DNA of 64,000 nucleotides from Ureibacillus terrenus (GTDB lineage Bacteria > Bacillota > Bacilli > Bacillales_A > Planococcaceae). The notes beneath the pieces were generated by a model that was given only the letters and a program-made list of their open reading frames with translations, ran no database searches and was not told the origin of the DNA. Positions 1 to 9,265 of the stretch are shown one piece after another; position 1 is the first letter of the stretch; each line of letters starts with the position of its first letter. A program made the translations under genes and the position numbers. The stretch covers positions 54,725 through 118,724 of the forward strand of contig NZ_VIGD01000010.1 in NCBI RefSeq assembly GCF_006569205.1, written 5' to 3'.

Positions 1-2
1 AT

Positions 3-56
3 GCCCATGATAAAGTATTGAACGCTTTAAAAGCGGCCGGCGCTGCCATCCGATAA
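3..56 (+). CDS. 3' end of an unidentified CDS
   Basis: An open frame enters from the left edge and ends at TAA 54-56; its last residues read AHDKVLNALKAAGAAIR. It is followed after 34 bases by a good intrinsic terminator, as expected for a real gene end. Too little is present to identify the family. Confidence 0.5.
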   Translation, partial: AHDKVLNALKAAGAAIR

Positions 57-90
57 GGGATCAAAAAAATTGAAATCAATTGATTATTGA

Positions 91-119
91 GGCTGGAACT
101 TGATTCCGGCCTTTTTTGT
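91..119 (+). terminator. intrinsic terminator
   Basis: Eight-base-pair stem (91-98 with 104-111, one G-U pair), five-base loop and a run of T residues from 112. It separates the upstream partial gene from galU. Confidence 0.8.
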
Positions 120-204
120 TTATTAGAAGTTTTTTTAGGAGCGCATGAGGGAAATATTGTATAATTTTGTTGATGGAAACCAATGGAATAAGGAGTGACC
201 GAGC

Positions 205-1092
205 TTGAAAAAAATCCGAAAGGCCATTATTCCCGCAGCAGGACTGGGTACACGATTTTTGCCGGCTACCAAAGCGATGCCAAAAGAAATGCTGCCGATC
301 GTCGATAAACCGACGATTCAATATATTGTGGAAGAAGCGATTGCTTCAGGCATTGAAGATATCATCATTGTTACCGGGAAAGGGAAGCGCGCGATTGAGG
401 ACCATTTTGACCATGCCTTTGAACTGGAAGCAAATTTAATAGAAAAAAAGAAATACGATTTATTGGAAAAGGTGCGTTTTTCCTCCGACATCGATATCCA
501 CTATATCCGTCAAAAACAGCCTCTGGGACTTGGCCATGCCGTCTGGTGCGCCCGCAAATTTATCGGGGACGAACCTTTTGCTGTTTTGCTCGGAGATGAT
601 ATTGTCCAAAGCGAAGTGCCCTGTTTAAAGCAATTAATCAATCAATACGAGAAAACATATTCCAGCGTCATTGCAGTAATGGAAGTGCCTGACGATGAAA
701 TACACCGCTACGGCGTCATTGATCCTGTTTCAACCGATTCCCCTTTAATGCAAGTGAAAAAATTTATGGAAAAGCCATCAAAAAATGAAGCTCCCTCCAA
801 TTTGGCAATTATTGGACGATACATTTTAACTCCGGAAATTTTCAGTTTTCTGGAACAAATGAAAATGGGAAAAGGCGGAGAAATTCAGTTGACGGATGCG
901 ATTGAAGAATTGAATACCATTCAAAGGGTGTTTGCATACCGCTTTGAAGGGAAACGCTACGATGTCGGAAATCCGTTAGGGTTTATTGAAACAACCATCG
1001 ATTTTGCGCTGCAGCGGAAGGATTTGGGCGAGGAAGTAAAAAGGTTCATCATTAAAAAGGCTGAAGAGCTTTCTGTTCAAAGTCAAAATTAA
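205..1092 (+). CDS. galU: UTP-glucose-1-phosphate uridylyltransferase
   Basis: Cytoplasmic enzyme making UDP-glucose from UTP and glucose-1-phosphate for wall glycans and glycolipids. The 295-residue product has the family length. The nucleotidyltransferase signature [19 protein letters not shown] lies at residues 13-31, followed by the usual [12 protein letters not shown] segment; an MEKP motif sits near residue 192. The start is TTG 205, chosen because AAGGAG lies 8 bases upstream and the next codons match the family N-terminus. A TATAAT hexamer at 160-165 may be the -10 element; no good -35 was found. The neighbour pgi fits a shared role in hexose-phosphate metabolism. B. subtilis calls this gene gtaB. 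Confidence 0.96.
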   Translation: MKKIRKAIIPAAGLGTRFLPATKAMPKEMLPIVDKPTIQYIVEEAIASGIEDIIIVTGKGKRAIEDHFDHAFELEANLIEKKKYDLLEKVRFSSDIDIHYIRQKQPLGLGHAVWCARKFIGDEPFAVLLGDDIVQSEVPCLKQLINQYEKTYSSVIAVMEVPDDEIHRYGVIDPVSTDSPLMQVKKFMEKPSKNEAPSNLAIIGRYILTPEIFSFLEQMKMGKGGEIQLTDAIEELNTIQRVFAYRFEGKRYDVGNPLGFIETTIDFALQRKDLGEEVKRFIIKKAEELSVQSQN

Positions 1093-1208
1093 TAAAAGAT
1101 GATTTTTTTACGTAAAATGGAAATAGGAATCCGGTTAAGCCGTTTAAGTTTTGAAGAATTTCAGATTTGAAAAGACCATCAGGCTTCCAATAGAGGATGA
1201 AGTGAAAA

Positions 1209-2513
1209 ATGATGAGAAATGAGGCAATTCCATTGAGAACTCATCCAGTTCAAACCACATTATTAAATTGCGGCATAAGCAACGAGGTTCTGAATACCTA
1301 TAAAGAAAGAGTCGAGAGATTTCATTTCGAATTAGAAAACTCCGATGACATGACCGGATGGATTGATTATCCATTGATGGATCATGAACAATTATTCCGT
1401 GAAATCGAATCGCTCAAGGAAGAGATTTCCGGAAACGCAGATGTGTTTGTGGTGATCGGGATCGGAGGTTCTTTTTTAGGAGCCCGTGCAGTTCAAGAGG
1501 CTTTAACTCCTTACTTTGGTGCCCGGGAAAATGGAACCGAAGTCAAATATGTAGGCCATCATATGAGCGGCGCCTATTTACAGCAATTGCTCCACTATTT
1601 GGATGACAAAGAGATATACATCAATGTCGTTTCAAAATCCGGTTCCACGATGGAAACGGCTTTGGCCTTCCGTGTATTGAGGCAATACATGGAAAACCGG
1701 TACGGGGATGATGCGGCACAACGCATCATTGTCACAACCGATCCGGAAAAAAGTCCTTTAAAGAGGATTGCGGAAAAAAACGGCTATAGACATTTTGCCG
1801 TACCGCCCGATATAGGAGGCAGATATTCGGTTTTTACGCCGGTAGGGTTATTGCCGATTGCCGTGGCAGGAATCAATATCCGATCCTTTATGGAAGGCGC
1901 AAGGAACGCCGCTCTGGAATTAAAAGAAAGCGATTTGACCCTCAATCATGCTTATCAATATGCGGTCATCAGAAATAAACTATACAACGAAGGCTATAGT
2001 GTGGAAGTCCTCGCTTCCTTTGAACCTGCTTTAAAACAATTCCACGAGTGGTGGAAGCAGCTGTTTGGAGAAAGCGAAGGGAAAGAGGGGAGAGGCATAT
2101 TCCCGACGTGTCTAACCTTTTCCACGGATTTGCATGCCATTGGCCAATTCATTCAGGAAGGAAGCCCGATCCTGTTCGAAACCCTTCTCCATTTCCAAGA
2201 AACAGAAGGGGACTATATTGTGCCGTTTGATCAGCGCAACGAAGATGGTTTAAATTACTTAGCCGGCCGCTCCTTCAATGAAATCAACGCGACATCCAAA
2301 CAAGGGACGGCATTGGCCCATGCGGAAGGCGGGGTGCCGGTCATCCAGCTGGAAATGAAAAAACTGGATGAATATCATTTGGGTTACCTGATGTATTTTT
2401 TCATGAAAGCCTGCGCCATGAGCGCCAAATTAATCGAGGTCAACCCTTTCGACCAGCCGGGAGTGGAAGCGTATAAACGAAAAATGCTTGAGTTGTTAAA
2501 AAATCCGAAATAA
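1209..2513 (+). CDS. pgi: glucose-6-phosphate isomerase
   Basis: Interconverts glucose-6-phosphate and fructose-6-phosphate in glycolysis and gluconeogenesis. The 434-residue protein is slightly shorter than the about 450-residue Bacillus enzyme. The sugar-phosphate loop VVIGIGGSFLGARA is at residues 81-94, the second SIS-fold phosphate loop SKSGSTMET near 140, and the C-terminal part (GTALAHAEGGVPVI, FFMKACAMSAKL) is typical. Start ATG 1209 has AGAGGATGA upstream; an adjacent ATG at 1212 is also possible. The N-terminal 30 residues are less conserved than the rest. Confidence 0.95.
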   Translation: MMRNEAIPLRTHPVQTTLLNCGISNEVLNTYKERVERFHFELENSDDMTGWIDYPLMDHEQLFREIESLKEEISGNADVFVVIGIGGSFLGARAVQEALTPYFGARENGTEVKYVGHHMSGAYLQQLLHYLDDKEIYINVVSKSGSTMETALAFRVLRQYMENRYGDDAAQRIIVTTDPEKSPLKRIAEKNGYRHFAVPPDIGGRYSVFTPVGLLPIAVAGINIRSFMEGARNAALELKESDLTLNHAYQYAVIRNKLYNEGYSVEVLASFEPALKQFHEWWKQLFGESEGKEGRGIFPTCLTFSTDLHAIGQFIQEGSPILFETLLHFQETEGDYIVPFDQRNEDGLNYLAGRSFNEINATSKQGTALAHAEGGVPVIQLEMKKLDEYHLGYLMYFFMKACAMSAKLIEVNPFDQPGVEAYKRKMLELLKNPK

Positions 2514-2522
2514 CATAGGGAC

Positions 2523-2984
2523 TTATTCAACATCATTTTGATTATTTTCCTTAGCCTGTTCCAATGATATTGGTCTGGCAATGCCATATAAAGCGCCAAG
2601 CACACCGCTGATGGCATGGATTAGTCCAAAAGTGTAGAGATCGAAGTAAAGCCGGCTTGTTTCTTGATTGAGTGCAAAAATCGGGCCTTTGATGGAATTT
2701 TTCATATCAATAAAAAGATATAAAAGGATGCCGATTAGGACGATTCCTCCAAAAATGCCCATGATTTTTCCAACGCTTGTTACCGTCCCGATAGCGGTCG
2801 CAAAGTAACGAAAAGTCGTTAATAAGCTTAAACATAAGAACGGGAATAGGAAAATAACGCCGATGAATCCCAGATTCCCTGTTGCCCCCTTTGGCTGTAC
2901 GTTGAACAGCTGATTGACGATTAAAAAGCCGAAAAAGGAAATGGCCAAACTAATCAGCCAACTTAAGCGGATCACATGCATCAT
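2523..2984 (-). CDS. membrane protein of unknown function
   Basis: Not recognised. The product (about 154 residues from ATG 2984) has four hydrophobic segments, the first at its N-terminus, joined by short loops, and ends in a charged acidic tail. It converges on pgi, only 9 bases apart with no clear terminator between. The start is uncertain: ATG 2984 and ATG 2981 both lie downstream of a TATAAT-like element on this strand (about 3016-3021), while in-frame upstream codons would overlap that promoter, so I prefer 2984. Confidence 0.6.
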   Translation of the reverse strand: MMHVIRLSWLISLAISFFGFLIVNQLFNVQPKGATGNLGFIGVIFLFPFLCLSLLTTFRYFATAIGTVTSVGKIMGIFGGIVLIGILLYLFIDMKNSIKGPIFALNQETSRLYFDLYTFGLIHAISGVLGALYGIARPISLEQAKENNQNDVE

Positions 2985-3127
2985 CCATTTCTCGTTAGTA
3001 TTTTTACTCCCCAATATTATATCGCATCCAGAAAATAATTCATGAATTTTATGAAAAAAGTGCAAAACCAAGGAATTTTGGACATTTTGTAGAATGAATA
3101 ATAATGAAAATCATGAAAGGGGATGCG

Positions 3128-3670
3128 ATGATGTTGACGAAAGATGATGCAGTGCTTGTTTTGATTGATATTCAAGGAAAGCTTGCGCGCATAGTGGACA
3201 AGAGTGAATTTGTAATCGGCAATATTGCCAAAATGGTGCAGGGGGCAAAAGTGTTGGGGCTTCCAATCCTATGGCTTGAACAATATCCAAAAGGATTGGG
3301 TCCGACAGTGGAAGAAATTTCGCGTCATTTGACAGAGGAGCGGCCGATCGAAAAGATTACATTCAGCGCTTATGATACGCCCGAGTTTGTGAAGGCACTC
3401 GAAGCAACAGGAAGAAAAAAAGTATTAATTGCCGGGATCGAAACCCATATTTGCGTCTACCAGACGGCTGTCCACTTGCTTCAAAATGGTTATGAAGTGG
3501 AAGTGTTGGCGGATTGTGTTTCTTCCCGGACAGCCTTGAACAGGGAAATCGGATTGGAAAAGATGAAGCAATGCGGCGCAAAATTGACAAGCGTCGAAAT
3601 GGCGCTGTTTGAAATGCAGCAAATCGCCCGTGGAGACGAATTTAAAGCTATCAGCAAAATTGTCAAATAA
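3128..3670 (+). CDS. isochorismatase-family cysteine hydrolase
   Basis: About 180 residues with the isochorismatase-like fold. Visible catalytic triad candidates are Asp in VLIDIQGKL near the N-terminus, Lys in IEKITFSAY, and Cys in GIETHICVYQTA, the nucleophile position. YcaC-like relatives of this size act on amides or unknown substrates, so the substrate is not known here. Start ATG 3128 is chosen because AAAGGGG lies 6-7 bases upstream; an upstream in-frame ATG at 3104 has no ribosome binding site. Single-gene unit closed by a strong terminator. Confidence 0.85.
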   Translation: MMLTKDDAVLVLIDIQGKLARIVDKSEFVIGNIAKMVQGAKVLGLPILWLEQYPKGLGPTVEEISRHLTEERPIEKITFSAYDTPEFVKALEATGRKKVLIAGIETHICVYQTAVHLLQNGYEVEVLADCVSSRTALNREIGLEKMKQCGAKLTSVEMALFEMQQIARGDEFKAISKIVK

Positions 3671-3680
3671 AAAAGGATAT

Positions 3681-3720
3681 GAAAAAAAATTATCATCCAC
3701 TCAGGATGATAATTTTTTTG
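3681..3720. terminator. bidirectional intrinsic terminator
   Basis: Ten-base-pair stem (3689-3698 with 3704-3713) flanked by A-run on the left and T-run on the right, placed between the convergent isochorismatase gene and the small minus-strand gene at 3770-3949. Confidence 0.85.
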
Positions 3721-3769
3721 TTTTTTTCTCAGAAGCTGCGAAACGGTTGCAGATACGGTTTTTCAGTTG

Positions 3770-3949
3770 TTATTCTTTTTCAAAAAATTGATCATGTCTT
3801 TCGCGAATGGACGGATTTTCTTTCTTTTTAGGAATATGAAATTCTTCCTCCATTCCAAACTCTTCCATATTTCTGACACCCGCCCGATCTTTTCCTTTTA
3901 CGATATTGAATAAGGTTTTATGGTTTTCCAAATCCATCCGATGATCCAT
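3770..3949 (-). CDS. small soluble protein of unknown function, 59 aa
   Basis: A 59-codon gene on the minus strand. AAAGGAG lies 8 bases before ATG 3949 and the reading frame ends just before the shared terminator, which together support a real gene. The product is strongly charged and has no hydrophobic segment; it contains NIVKGKDRAGVRNMEEFG and ends KENPSIRERHDQFFEKE. I do not recognise the family. Confidence 0.7.
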   Translation of the reverse strand: MDHRMDLENHKTLFNIVKGKDRAGVRNMEEFGMEEEFHIPKKKENPSIRERHDQFFEKE

Positions 3950-4233
3950 GCCGGTCGCTCCTTTCGTGCTTAATATGGAGAAATTGCGGTAGGTTATACA
4001 TAGAAAAAATTGGAGATGATGAAGGGGAAGGTTTTATATAGCGGCGATTTAAAGCGCCGTGCATGTTCCGATTCGGATAAGGAGAGAAGCGGATGGCCGA
4101 TTAATTTGGCTAATCATAAACCATAATTATTTTTAATGATAAAAATTGTCATTTATTATGAATAACTGATAGAATCCAACAATATATTCTATGAATGAAA
4201 AGGATATTATGTAGGATTTGGGAGGAAGGAACA

Positions 4234-4446
4234 TTGTCAATCAACAAAGGGCAATTAATAGAGTTGATCGAAAATTTACCGACATCTGCGCATATTACGA
4301 CTTACTACTATTTGAAAAATTTAACGAAAAGAAATGATGTTTTTGATGAAATAGATTTTGAAGATTATTCTTTTATCATGGATCAAAAGAAAAAAGAAGA
4401 TTCTTTTTGGGTAGATGCGTTTATGGAGTATCATTTAAATTCCTAG
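4234..4446 (+). CDS. small acidic protein of unknown function, 70 aa
   Basis: The start is TTG 4234 because GGAGGAAGG ends 3-4 bases upstream and no better site exists; an in-frame ATG at 4195 lacks a ribosome binding site. The 70-residue product starts SINKGQLIELIENLP, has an aromatic TTYYYLKNL stretch and an acidic middle. No family recognised; no membrane segment or signal peptide. Upstream 200 bases are AT-rich and hold no gene. Confidence 0.6.
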   Translation: MSINKGQLIELIENLPTSAHITTYYYLKNLTKRNDVFDEIDFEDYSFIMDQKKKEDSFWVDAFMEYHLNS

Positions 4447-4693
4447 CAATAAAGGATTGTTGAAAAAAAAAGAATAGGAAGTAGATGAAATATCCTAGTA
4501 ATTTATTCCTATTACAAAAAGTTTTCAAAAATTTTACGGGGCTCATTTATGTGAAACTAGTAACAATAAAGGTTTATAAGATTTAATATTACAAAGTAAC
4601 AAAACTGAAAAAATCCTTCCATAAATTTTGTGATGAATTCATCATCAAAACCCGGTATGATGAATTTGCACAAAACAATGGAAGGGTGATTGA

Positions 4694-5302
4694 ATGTTCA
4701 AGAAATTGAAAAAAGGTGCAGGCGCACTTGTGTTATCAATTGGATTATTATTGCCAGCAACCGTTTTTGCTGCTGAAACATATACCGTTGTAAAAGGCGA
4801 TACGCTTTGGAAAATTGCGGTGAAGACCCAAACGAGTGTGCAGGAATTAATCAATGCGAATCCGCAATTGCAAAACCCGAATTTAATATACCCGGGTCAA
4901 AAAATTAATATACCGGAAAAAGAAGGACATGCTTATGAGCAGGAAGTCATCAGACTTGTCAATGTCGAGCGCGCCAAAGCCGGATTGCCGGCGCTGCAAT
5001 ATGATTGGGAATTGGCGAGGGTTGCAAAACATAAATCACAGGATATGCATGACAAGAAATATTTCAGCCATACAAGCCCGACTTACGGCTCACCGTTTGA
5101 TATGATGAAAAGCTATGGAATCAAATATCGTTCGGCCGGGGAAAACATTGCCATGGGCCAATCCACGCCGCAACAAGTTGTGAATGCATGGATGAACAGC
5201 TCCGGCCACCGCGCCAATATCTTGAACAAAAACTTCACGCACATCGGAGTCGGTTATGTGAAAGACGGCCACTATTGGACGCAAATGTTCATTCAAAAAT
5301 AA
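4694..5302 (+). CDS. secreted LysM-CAP domain protein (YkwD/SafA-like)
   Basis: 202 residues. Residues 1-26 are a Sec signal peptide (KKLKK then a hydrophobic core ending VFAAE). Residues 27-74 form one LysM domain (YTVVKGDTLWKIA ... IYPGQKINIP) that binds peptidoglycan. Residues 80-200 form a bacterial CAP/SCP domain: VNVERAKAGLPAL, MHDKKYFSHTSP, AGENIAMG, WMNSSGHRANILN and HIGVGYV are the standard blocks. Start ATG 4694 has GGAAGGGTGA upstream. The combination occurs in spore-coat and cell-wall proteins of Bacillales; a spore role is plausible but not shown. Confidence 0.9.
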   Translation: MFKKLKKGAGALVLSIGLLLPATVFAAETYTVVKGDTLWKIAVKTQTSVQELINANPQLQNPNLIYPGQKINIPEKEGHAYEQEVIRLVNVERAKAGLPALQYDWELARVAKHKSQDMHDKKYFSHTSPTYGSPFDMMKSYGIKYRSAGENIAMGQSTPQQVVNAWMNSSGHRANILNKNFTHIGVGYVKDGHYWTQMFIQK

Positions 5303-5322
5303 ACAATTGACACTATTAAAAT

Positions 5323-5372
5323 AAAAGTCTGTCCGGAAAATGAAAAATTCACTTTCCGGACAGACTTTTTCT
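5323..5372. terminator. strong intrinsic terminator
   Basis: Seventeen-base-pair perfect stem (5323-5339 with 5353-5369) ending in T residues, directly after the LysM-CAP gene. Confidence 0.9.
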
Positions 5373-5383
5373 TTATTCATCTT

Positions 5384-5412
5384 TTGCGCCAAAAATAAGA
5401 TTCTAATATAAT
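5384..5412 (+). promoter_or_regulatory. sigma-A-like promoter in front of a candidate small RNA
   Basis: TTGCGC at 5384-5389, a 17-base spacer and a perfect TATAAT at 5407-5412. It lies between two terminators and does not precede any annotated plus-strand gene. Confidence 0.5.
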
Positions 5413-5418
5413 TTTTCA

Positions 5419-5492
5419 TGGTAGAAATTTTTTGTTGTTCATAAAATTAAGGAATATGAAAAATGGTCGACGTCCCGATCGGCCATTTTTTA
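5419..5492 (+). ncRNA. candidate small RNA of about 74 nt
   Basis: Inferred transcript from the promoter at 5384-5412 to a terminator whose stem is 5459-5469 with 5480-5490, followed by T residues to 5491. No open frame with a ribosome binding site is confined to it. The hairpin also serves as the terminator of rnhC on the other strand, so the structure alone is not proof of a plus-strand RNA. Confidence 0.35.
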
Positions 5493-5495
5493 TAG

Positions 5496-6434
5496 TTATG
5501 CTTGCATGTTTCTGCATATTTTTTTCGCTTTTTCCGTATTCGAAAAATGCCATTTGGATATGGAGCGGAGGGTTTCTTCCCCGTGACGGGTTAAAATTTT
5601 GGCTGCCATCTCGTCCACGAGCAGGCCGGCTCCCTTTTGAAGGGGAAGCCCAACCATCGAAGACAGGCGGTCCATTTCGCGCAAAAAGGCATAGCGGGCA
5701 ATGATGGAAGCAGCCGCAACAGCAACGTGGAGCTGTTCCGCTTTCGTCGAAAAAAGGACATTTTCCCGAATCACATCTTTTTCGTTCTGAAGATAGCCAT
5801 AGTATGTTTCACGTTCCACAAATTGATCGATTAAGATGTAATCCGGTTCGGCAGGAGAAATTTTTTCAAGCACATGTTTGATCGCCTGATTGTGTAAAAG
5901 TGCTTTCATTTTCCCTTGATTGTAGCCTTGGCTGTGCAGGGCATTATATTTTTCGTTGCGCAAGATTAGCAGGCTATGGGCGCATGAGGCGATAATATCC
6001 GGTGCGATTTCCCGGACCGCCTGATCGCTCAGTTGTTTTGAATCTTTTACCCCCATTTCTGTTATGCGCCCGATTTGATCTTTTGGCACAAAGACGGCGG
6101 CGACAGTAATGGGGCCGAAATAATCGCCGGTTCCGGTTTCATCCGAACCGATGACGGACAATGTTGAAAAGTTTTCAGGCAATGTGTCGCCTTTTAAAAC
6201 CATCGATGTTTGCGTACCCGGTCTCTGTCTTGTCCCGCCAAAGCGGCGCGCTTCCCGCTCTGCCCCTGCCCCTTGAAACATGACTTTTCCGGTGCGGTAA
6301 ATGGTGACGGTTACATCCGGAAGTTTCGCGGAAAATACAACACCCGGCGCATTCCGTTCCACTTTATTTTCTATATATGCAGCTTCCACCTCACGGCATT
6401 GTTCGGGGGACAAATGCAATACGATATTTGTCAT
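5496..6434 (-). CDS. rnhC: ribonuclease HIII
   Basis: Degrades the RNA strand of RNA-DNA hybrids. The 312-residue length is that of Bacillus RnhC. Residues 1-80 are the N-terminal TBP-like substrate-binding domain; the catalytic domain opens with VIGSDETGTGDYFGP (D98, E99) and contains the later Asp in DYILIDQF and the AAASIIARYAFL helix. Start ATG 6434 has AAAGGATC upstream. It is divergent from zapA-cvpA, the usual Bacillales arrangement. Confidence 0.95.
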   Translation of the reverse strand: MTNIVLHLSPEQCREVEAAYIENKVERNAPGVVFSAKLPDVTVTIYRTGKVMFQGAGAEREARRFGGTRQRPGTQTSMVLKGDTLPENFSTLSVIGSDETGTGDYFGPITVAAVFVPKDQIGRITEMGVKDSKQLSDQAVREIAPDIIASCAHSLLILRNEKYNALHSQGYNQGKMKALLHNQAIKHVLEKISPAEPDYILIDQFVERETYYGYLQNEKDVIRENVLFSTKAEQLHVAVAAASIIARYAFLREMDRLSSMVGLPLQKGAGLLVDEMAAKILTRHGEETLRSISKWHFSNTEKAKKICRNMQA

Positions 6435-6630
6435 AGATAGATCCTTTCTTTTTTTGGGAATTTAATTTGATTTTATCAAAAAAACGTCAACATGATAAAC
6501 TCATCCAAGTCCCGGTTGTATGATAAGCAACAAAGATGTTATGATTTATTTATTGATTCTGGAAACTTTTTTATTTACATACGATTGCAAGACCAGTTTC
6601 TCGAATGTCAGCTTTTTAGGGGGTGTCATC

Positions 6631-6891
6631 TTGGCTGAACAGGAAAAAAATAAAATAGAAGTCAAAATTTATGGGTCCACCTATAAACTGGTAGGTCCCG
6701 AATCCATCGGCCACTTGCGGCTGGTCGCTTCCATAGTGGATGATAAAATGCGGGAAATCAAAGCTCATAACCAATCCCTTGATACGACGCAATTAGCAGT
6801 CCTGACAGCGGTGAATACGGTCCATGAATTATTAAAGCTGAAAGAAGAAGTAGAGAGATTGGAAGAAGAATTGAAAAAATTGAAGGGTTGA
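6631..6891 (+). CDS. zapA: cell division protein ZapA
   Basis: Binds FtsZ and promotes Z-ring bundling. From TTG 6631 the product is 86 residues, the normal ZapA length, beginning [14 protein letters not shown]; an ATG far upstream at 6520 would add a hydrophobic tail foreign to the family. AGGGGGTG lies 7 bases before the TTG. The C-terminal part ([19 protein letters not shown]) is the expected coiled coil. The stop is 5 bases before the cvpA start, so the two are probably co-translated. Confidence 0.93.
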   Translation: MAEQEKNKIEVKIYGSTYKLVGPESIGHLRLVASIVDDKMREIKAHNQSLDTTQLAVLTAVNTVHELLKLKEEVERLEEELKKLKG

Positions 6892-6896
6892 ACTGC

Positions 6897-7442
6897 ATGT
6901 TGGATATTATTTTGATTGTTATTTTTGCCATTAGCTTGTTGATCGGAATAAAACGCGGTTTTATCTTGCAGGCCATTAACCTTGTCGGTTTTTTTGTGGC
7001 ATTGATTGTGGCTTTTATTTATTATAAACCTCTCGCGGAAAAGTTTATGTTATGGATTCCTTATCCGGGGCTGGAACCGGATTCTTCTCTTACGCTGATG
7101 CTTGATGCATTGGATGTGGACCGGACTTTTTACCGCATTATCGCTTTTGCGGTCATTTTCTTTGTAGTAAAGCTTGCGATGCAAATTGTGGCTTCGGCAT
7201 TTGATTTTTTAACATTTTTGCCTGTTTTGAAGTCTTTTAACCGCTTGTTGGGTGGATTGCTGTGCTTTGTGGAATTTTATTTCATTCTTTTCATTCTGCT
7301 ATATGTGATGGCACTTTTGCCGATTGATACCGTTCAGGAATATATGGGAAGCTCCATTGTGGCCAATCTGATGCTCGAGCATACGCCGGTTGTGACCCAA
7401 TTGTTCCAAAAGCTGTGGTACATTTATCTGGAAAATCAATAA
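6897..7442 (+). CDS. CvpA family membrane protein
   Basis: 181 residues, about four transmembrane segments, starting MLDIILIVIFAISLLIGIKRG, the conserved CvpA opening. ATG 6897 is preceded by GAAGGG at a suitable distance; a TTG at 6888 overlaps the zapA stop and has no spacer. The B. subtilis counterpart (yshB) has the same neighbours. Molecular role is unclear; CvpA was named for colicin V export and has been linked to envelope functions. Confidence 0.88.
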   Translation: MLDIILIVIFAISLLIGIKRGFILQAINLVGFFVALIVAFIYYKPLAEKFMLWIPYPGLEPDSSLTLMLDALDVDRTFYRIIAFAVIFFVVKLAMQIVASAFDFLTFLPVLKSFNRLLGGLLCFVEFYFILFILLYVMALLPIDTVQEYMGSSIVANLMLEHTPVVTQLFQKLWYIYLENQ

Positions 7443-7456
7443 GCAAATAAGGGTTC

Positions 7457-7494
7457 AAAAGTATCTTCCGGGCTGCGATGGAGATACTTTTTTG
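7457..7494 (+). terminator. possible intrinsic terminator
   Basis: Ten-base-pair stem (7457-7466 with 7482-7491) with a 15-base loop and a short T run, between cvpA and polX. Confidence 0.6.
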
Positions 7495-7526
7495 CAGTTT
7501 AATAAAGCAATAAAGGTGGGAAACTG

Positions 7527-9236
7527 TTGAATAAAAAAACCGTTGTTCGTACATTGGAAAAGATCGCGTTGTATTTGGAACTGAAAGGGGAAAACCCGTT
7601 CAAAGTATCGGCCTTCCGAAAAGCGGCGAATGCATTGGAACTGGATGAGCGGAGCCTTGATGAGATTGACGATTATACGAAAATCAAAGGGATCGGAAAG
7701 GGTACGGGGGCGGTCATCGAAGAATTAATCCGGACAGGCGAATCACAGCAATTAAAGGAATTGGAACAACAAGTGCCGAAAGGATTGATTCCCCTTTTGA
7801 AAATACCGGGGCTTGGCGGAAAAAAGCTGGCAAAGCTGTATCATGAACTGGGTGTGGATAGCGCTGAATCTTTAAGGGAAGCGTGTGAATCAAAGAAAAT
7901 CCGATCGCTTCCGGGATTTGGGCCGAAAACGGAAGAAAAAATTTTAAAAGAGCTGGAACGTTTCGGGGAGAAAAAAGAACGGCTCCCCATCTGGTATCTT
8001 GAATCGGTTGTGCAAGAAATCGAAACCCTTCTTTCATCCATTCAGGAGATTGAACGCTTTTCTGTTGCAGGGAGCTTTCGCAGGGTCAACGAAACGAGCA
8101 AAGATCTGGATTTCGTGATTGCGACGAAGCATCCTGAAATCGTAAAGGAACAGTTGTTAAACCGACTGGCCGTCAAAGAAATTGCCGGCAGCGGGGAGAC
8201 GAAAGTTTCGGTTGTGCTTGATTTGGACGAGCTTGTCAGCGTCGATTTCCGCCTGGTGTCGAATAATGAATATATTACGGCCCTCCATCACTTTACCGGT
8301 TCCAAGGAGCACAATGTCCGTATGCGGCAGTTGGCGAAGGAACAGGGCAAAAAGATCAGCGAATATGGAGTGGAGCAAGCGGATGGGCAAGTGATGACTT
8401 TCCAATCGGAAGAAGATTTTTTTGCCCATTTCGGCCTTCCTTATATTCCGCCGGCAGTACGGGAAACGGGGCAGGAACTGGACCGGTTGGATGAACTGGA
8501 CCGGCTGGTTGCAATCGAAGATATCAAAGCGGATTTACATATGCATACGACTTTTTCCGACGGCGCCCATTCCGTGCAGGAAATGGGGGAAGCTTTAATC
8601 GGGAGAGGATATCAATTCGGAGCCATCACAGACCATTCGCAATCTTTGAAAGTGGCCAATGGATTGACACCCGAAAGGCTTAAAAAGCAGCGGGCAGAAA
8701 TTGAAGCTTTTAATGAATCCCATCCAGGATTCACACTGTTTGCAGGAACGGAAATGGACATTTTGCCGGATGGCTCCCTTGATTATGACGACGATGTATT
8801 GAAAGAATTGGATTTTGTCATTGCTTCGATCCACACAAGCTTTTCGCAGCCGCAGGAAAAAATCATGGAACGTTTATTCAATGCTATTACAAACCCTCAT
8901 GTTCACATGATCGCGCATCCAACGGGGCGCATCATCAGCCAGCGGGAAGGCTATCATCCGGATGTGGAACAATTGATTTATTGGGCCAAAGAGTACGGAA
9001 AAATTTTGGAGTTAAATGCGAGCCCCTACCGGCTTGATTTATGTGTGGAACATTTAAAACTGGCAATGGAACTTGGAGTGCCGATTGCGATCAATACCGA
9101 TGCCCACGCCATTGAACAGCTTGATTATATGGCAATCGGAACAATGTATGCCCAAAAAGCGTGGCTGAAAAAAGAGCTGGTTGTCAATACATGGAGCGTG
9201 GAACAATTTAAGGAATTCATCCGGAAAAATAAATAA
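7527..9236 (+). CDS. polX: DNA polymerase X with PHP domain
   Basis: Family X DNA polymerase/3'-5' exonuclease acting in base-excision repair. 569 residues, equal to B. subtilis YshC. The N-terminal half has the 8-kDa HhH region (IKGIGKGTGAVIEEL) and the nucleotidyltransferase palm with GSFRRVNETSKDLDFVI carrying the metal-binding Asp pair. The C-terminal half is a PHP phosphoesterase beginning DLHMHTTFSDGAH, with later TDHSQSL, AHPTGR and NTDAH metal motifs. Start TTG 7527 follows AAAGGTGGGA. Confidence 0.95.
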   Translation: MNKKTVVRTLEKIALYLELKGENPFKVSAFRKAANALELDERSLDEIDDYTKIKGIGKGTGAVIEELIRTGESQQLKELEQQVPKGLIPLLKIPGLGGKKLAKLYHELGVDSAESLREACESKKIRSLPGFGPKTEEKILKELERFGEKKERLPIWYLESVVQEIETLLSSIQEIERFSVAGSFRRVNETSKDLDFVIATKHPEIVKEQLLNRLAVKEIAGSGETKVSVVLDLDELVSVDFRLVSNNEYITALHHFTGSKEHNVRMRQLAKEQGKKISEYGVEQADGQVMTFQSEEDFFAHFGLPYIPPAVRETGQELDRLDELDRLVAIEDIKADLHMHTTFSDGAHSVQEMGEALIGRGYQFGAITDHSQSLKVANGLTPERLKKQRAEIEAFNESHPGFTLFAGTEMDILPDGSLDYDDDVLKELDFVIASIHTSFSQPQEKIMERLFNAITNPHVHMIAHPTGRIISQREGYHPDVEQLIYWAKEYGKILELNASPYRLDLCVEHLKLAMELGVPIAINTDAHAIEQLDYMAIGTMYAQKAWLKKELVVNTWSVEQFKEFIRKNK

Positions 9237-9265
9237 TCATACGCATACAGACAGGAGTGTTCAGA

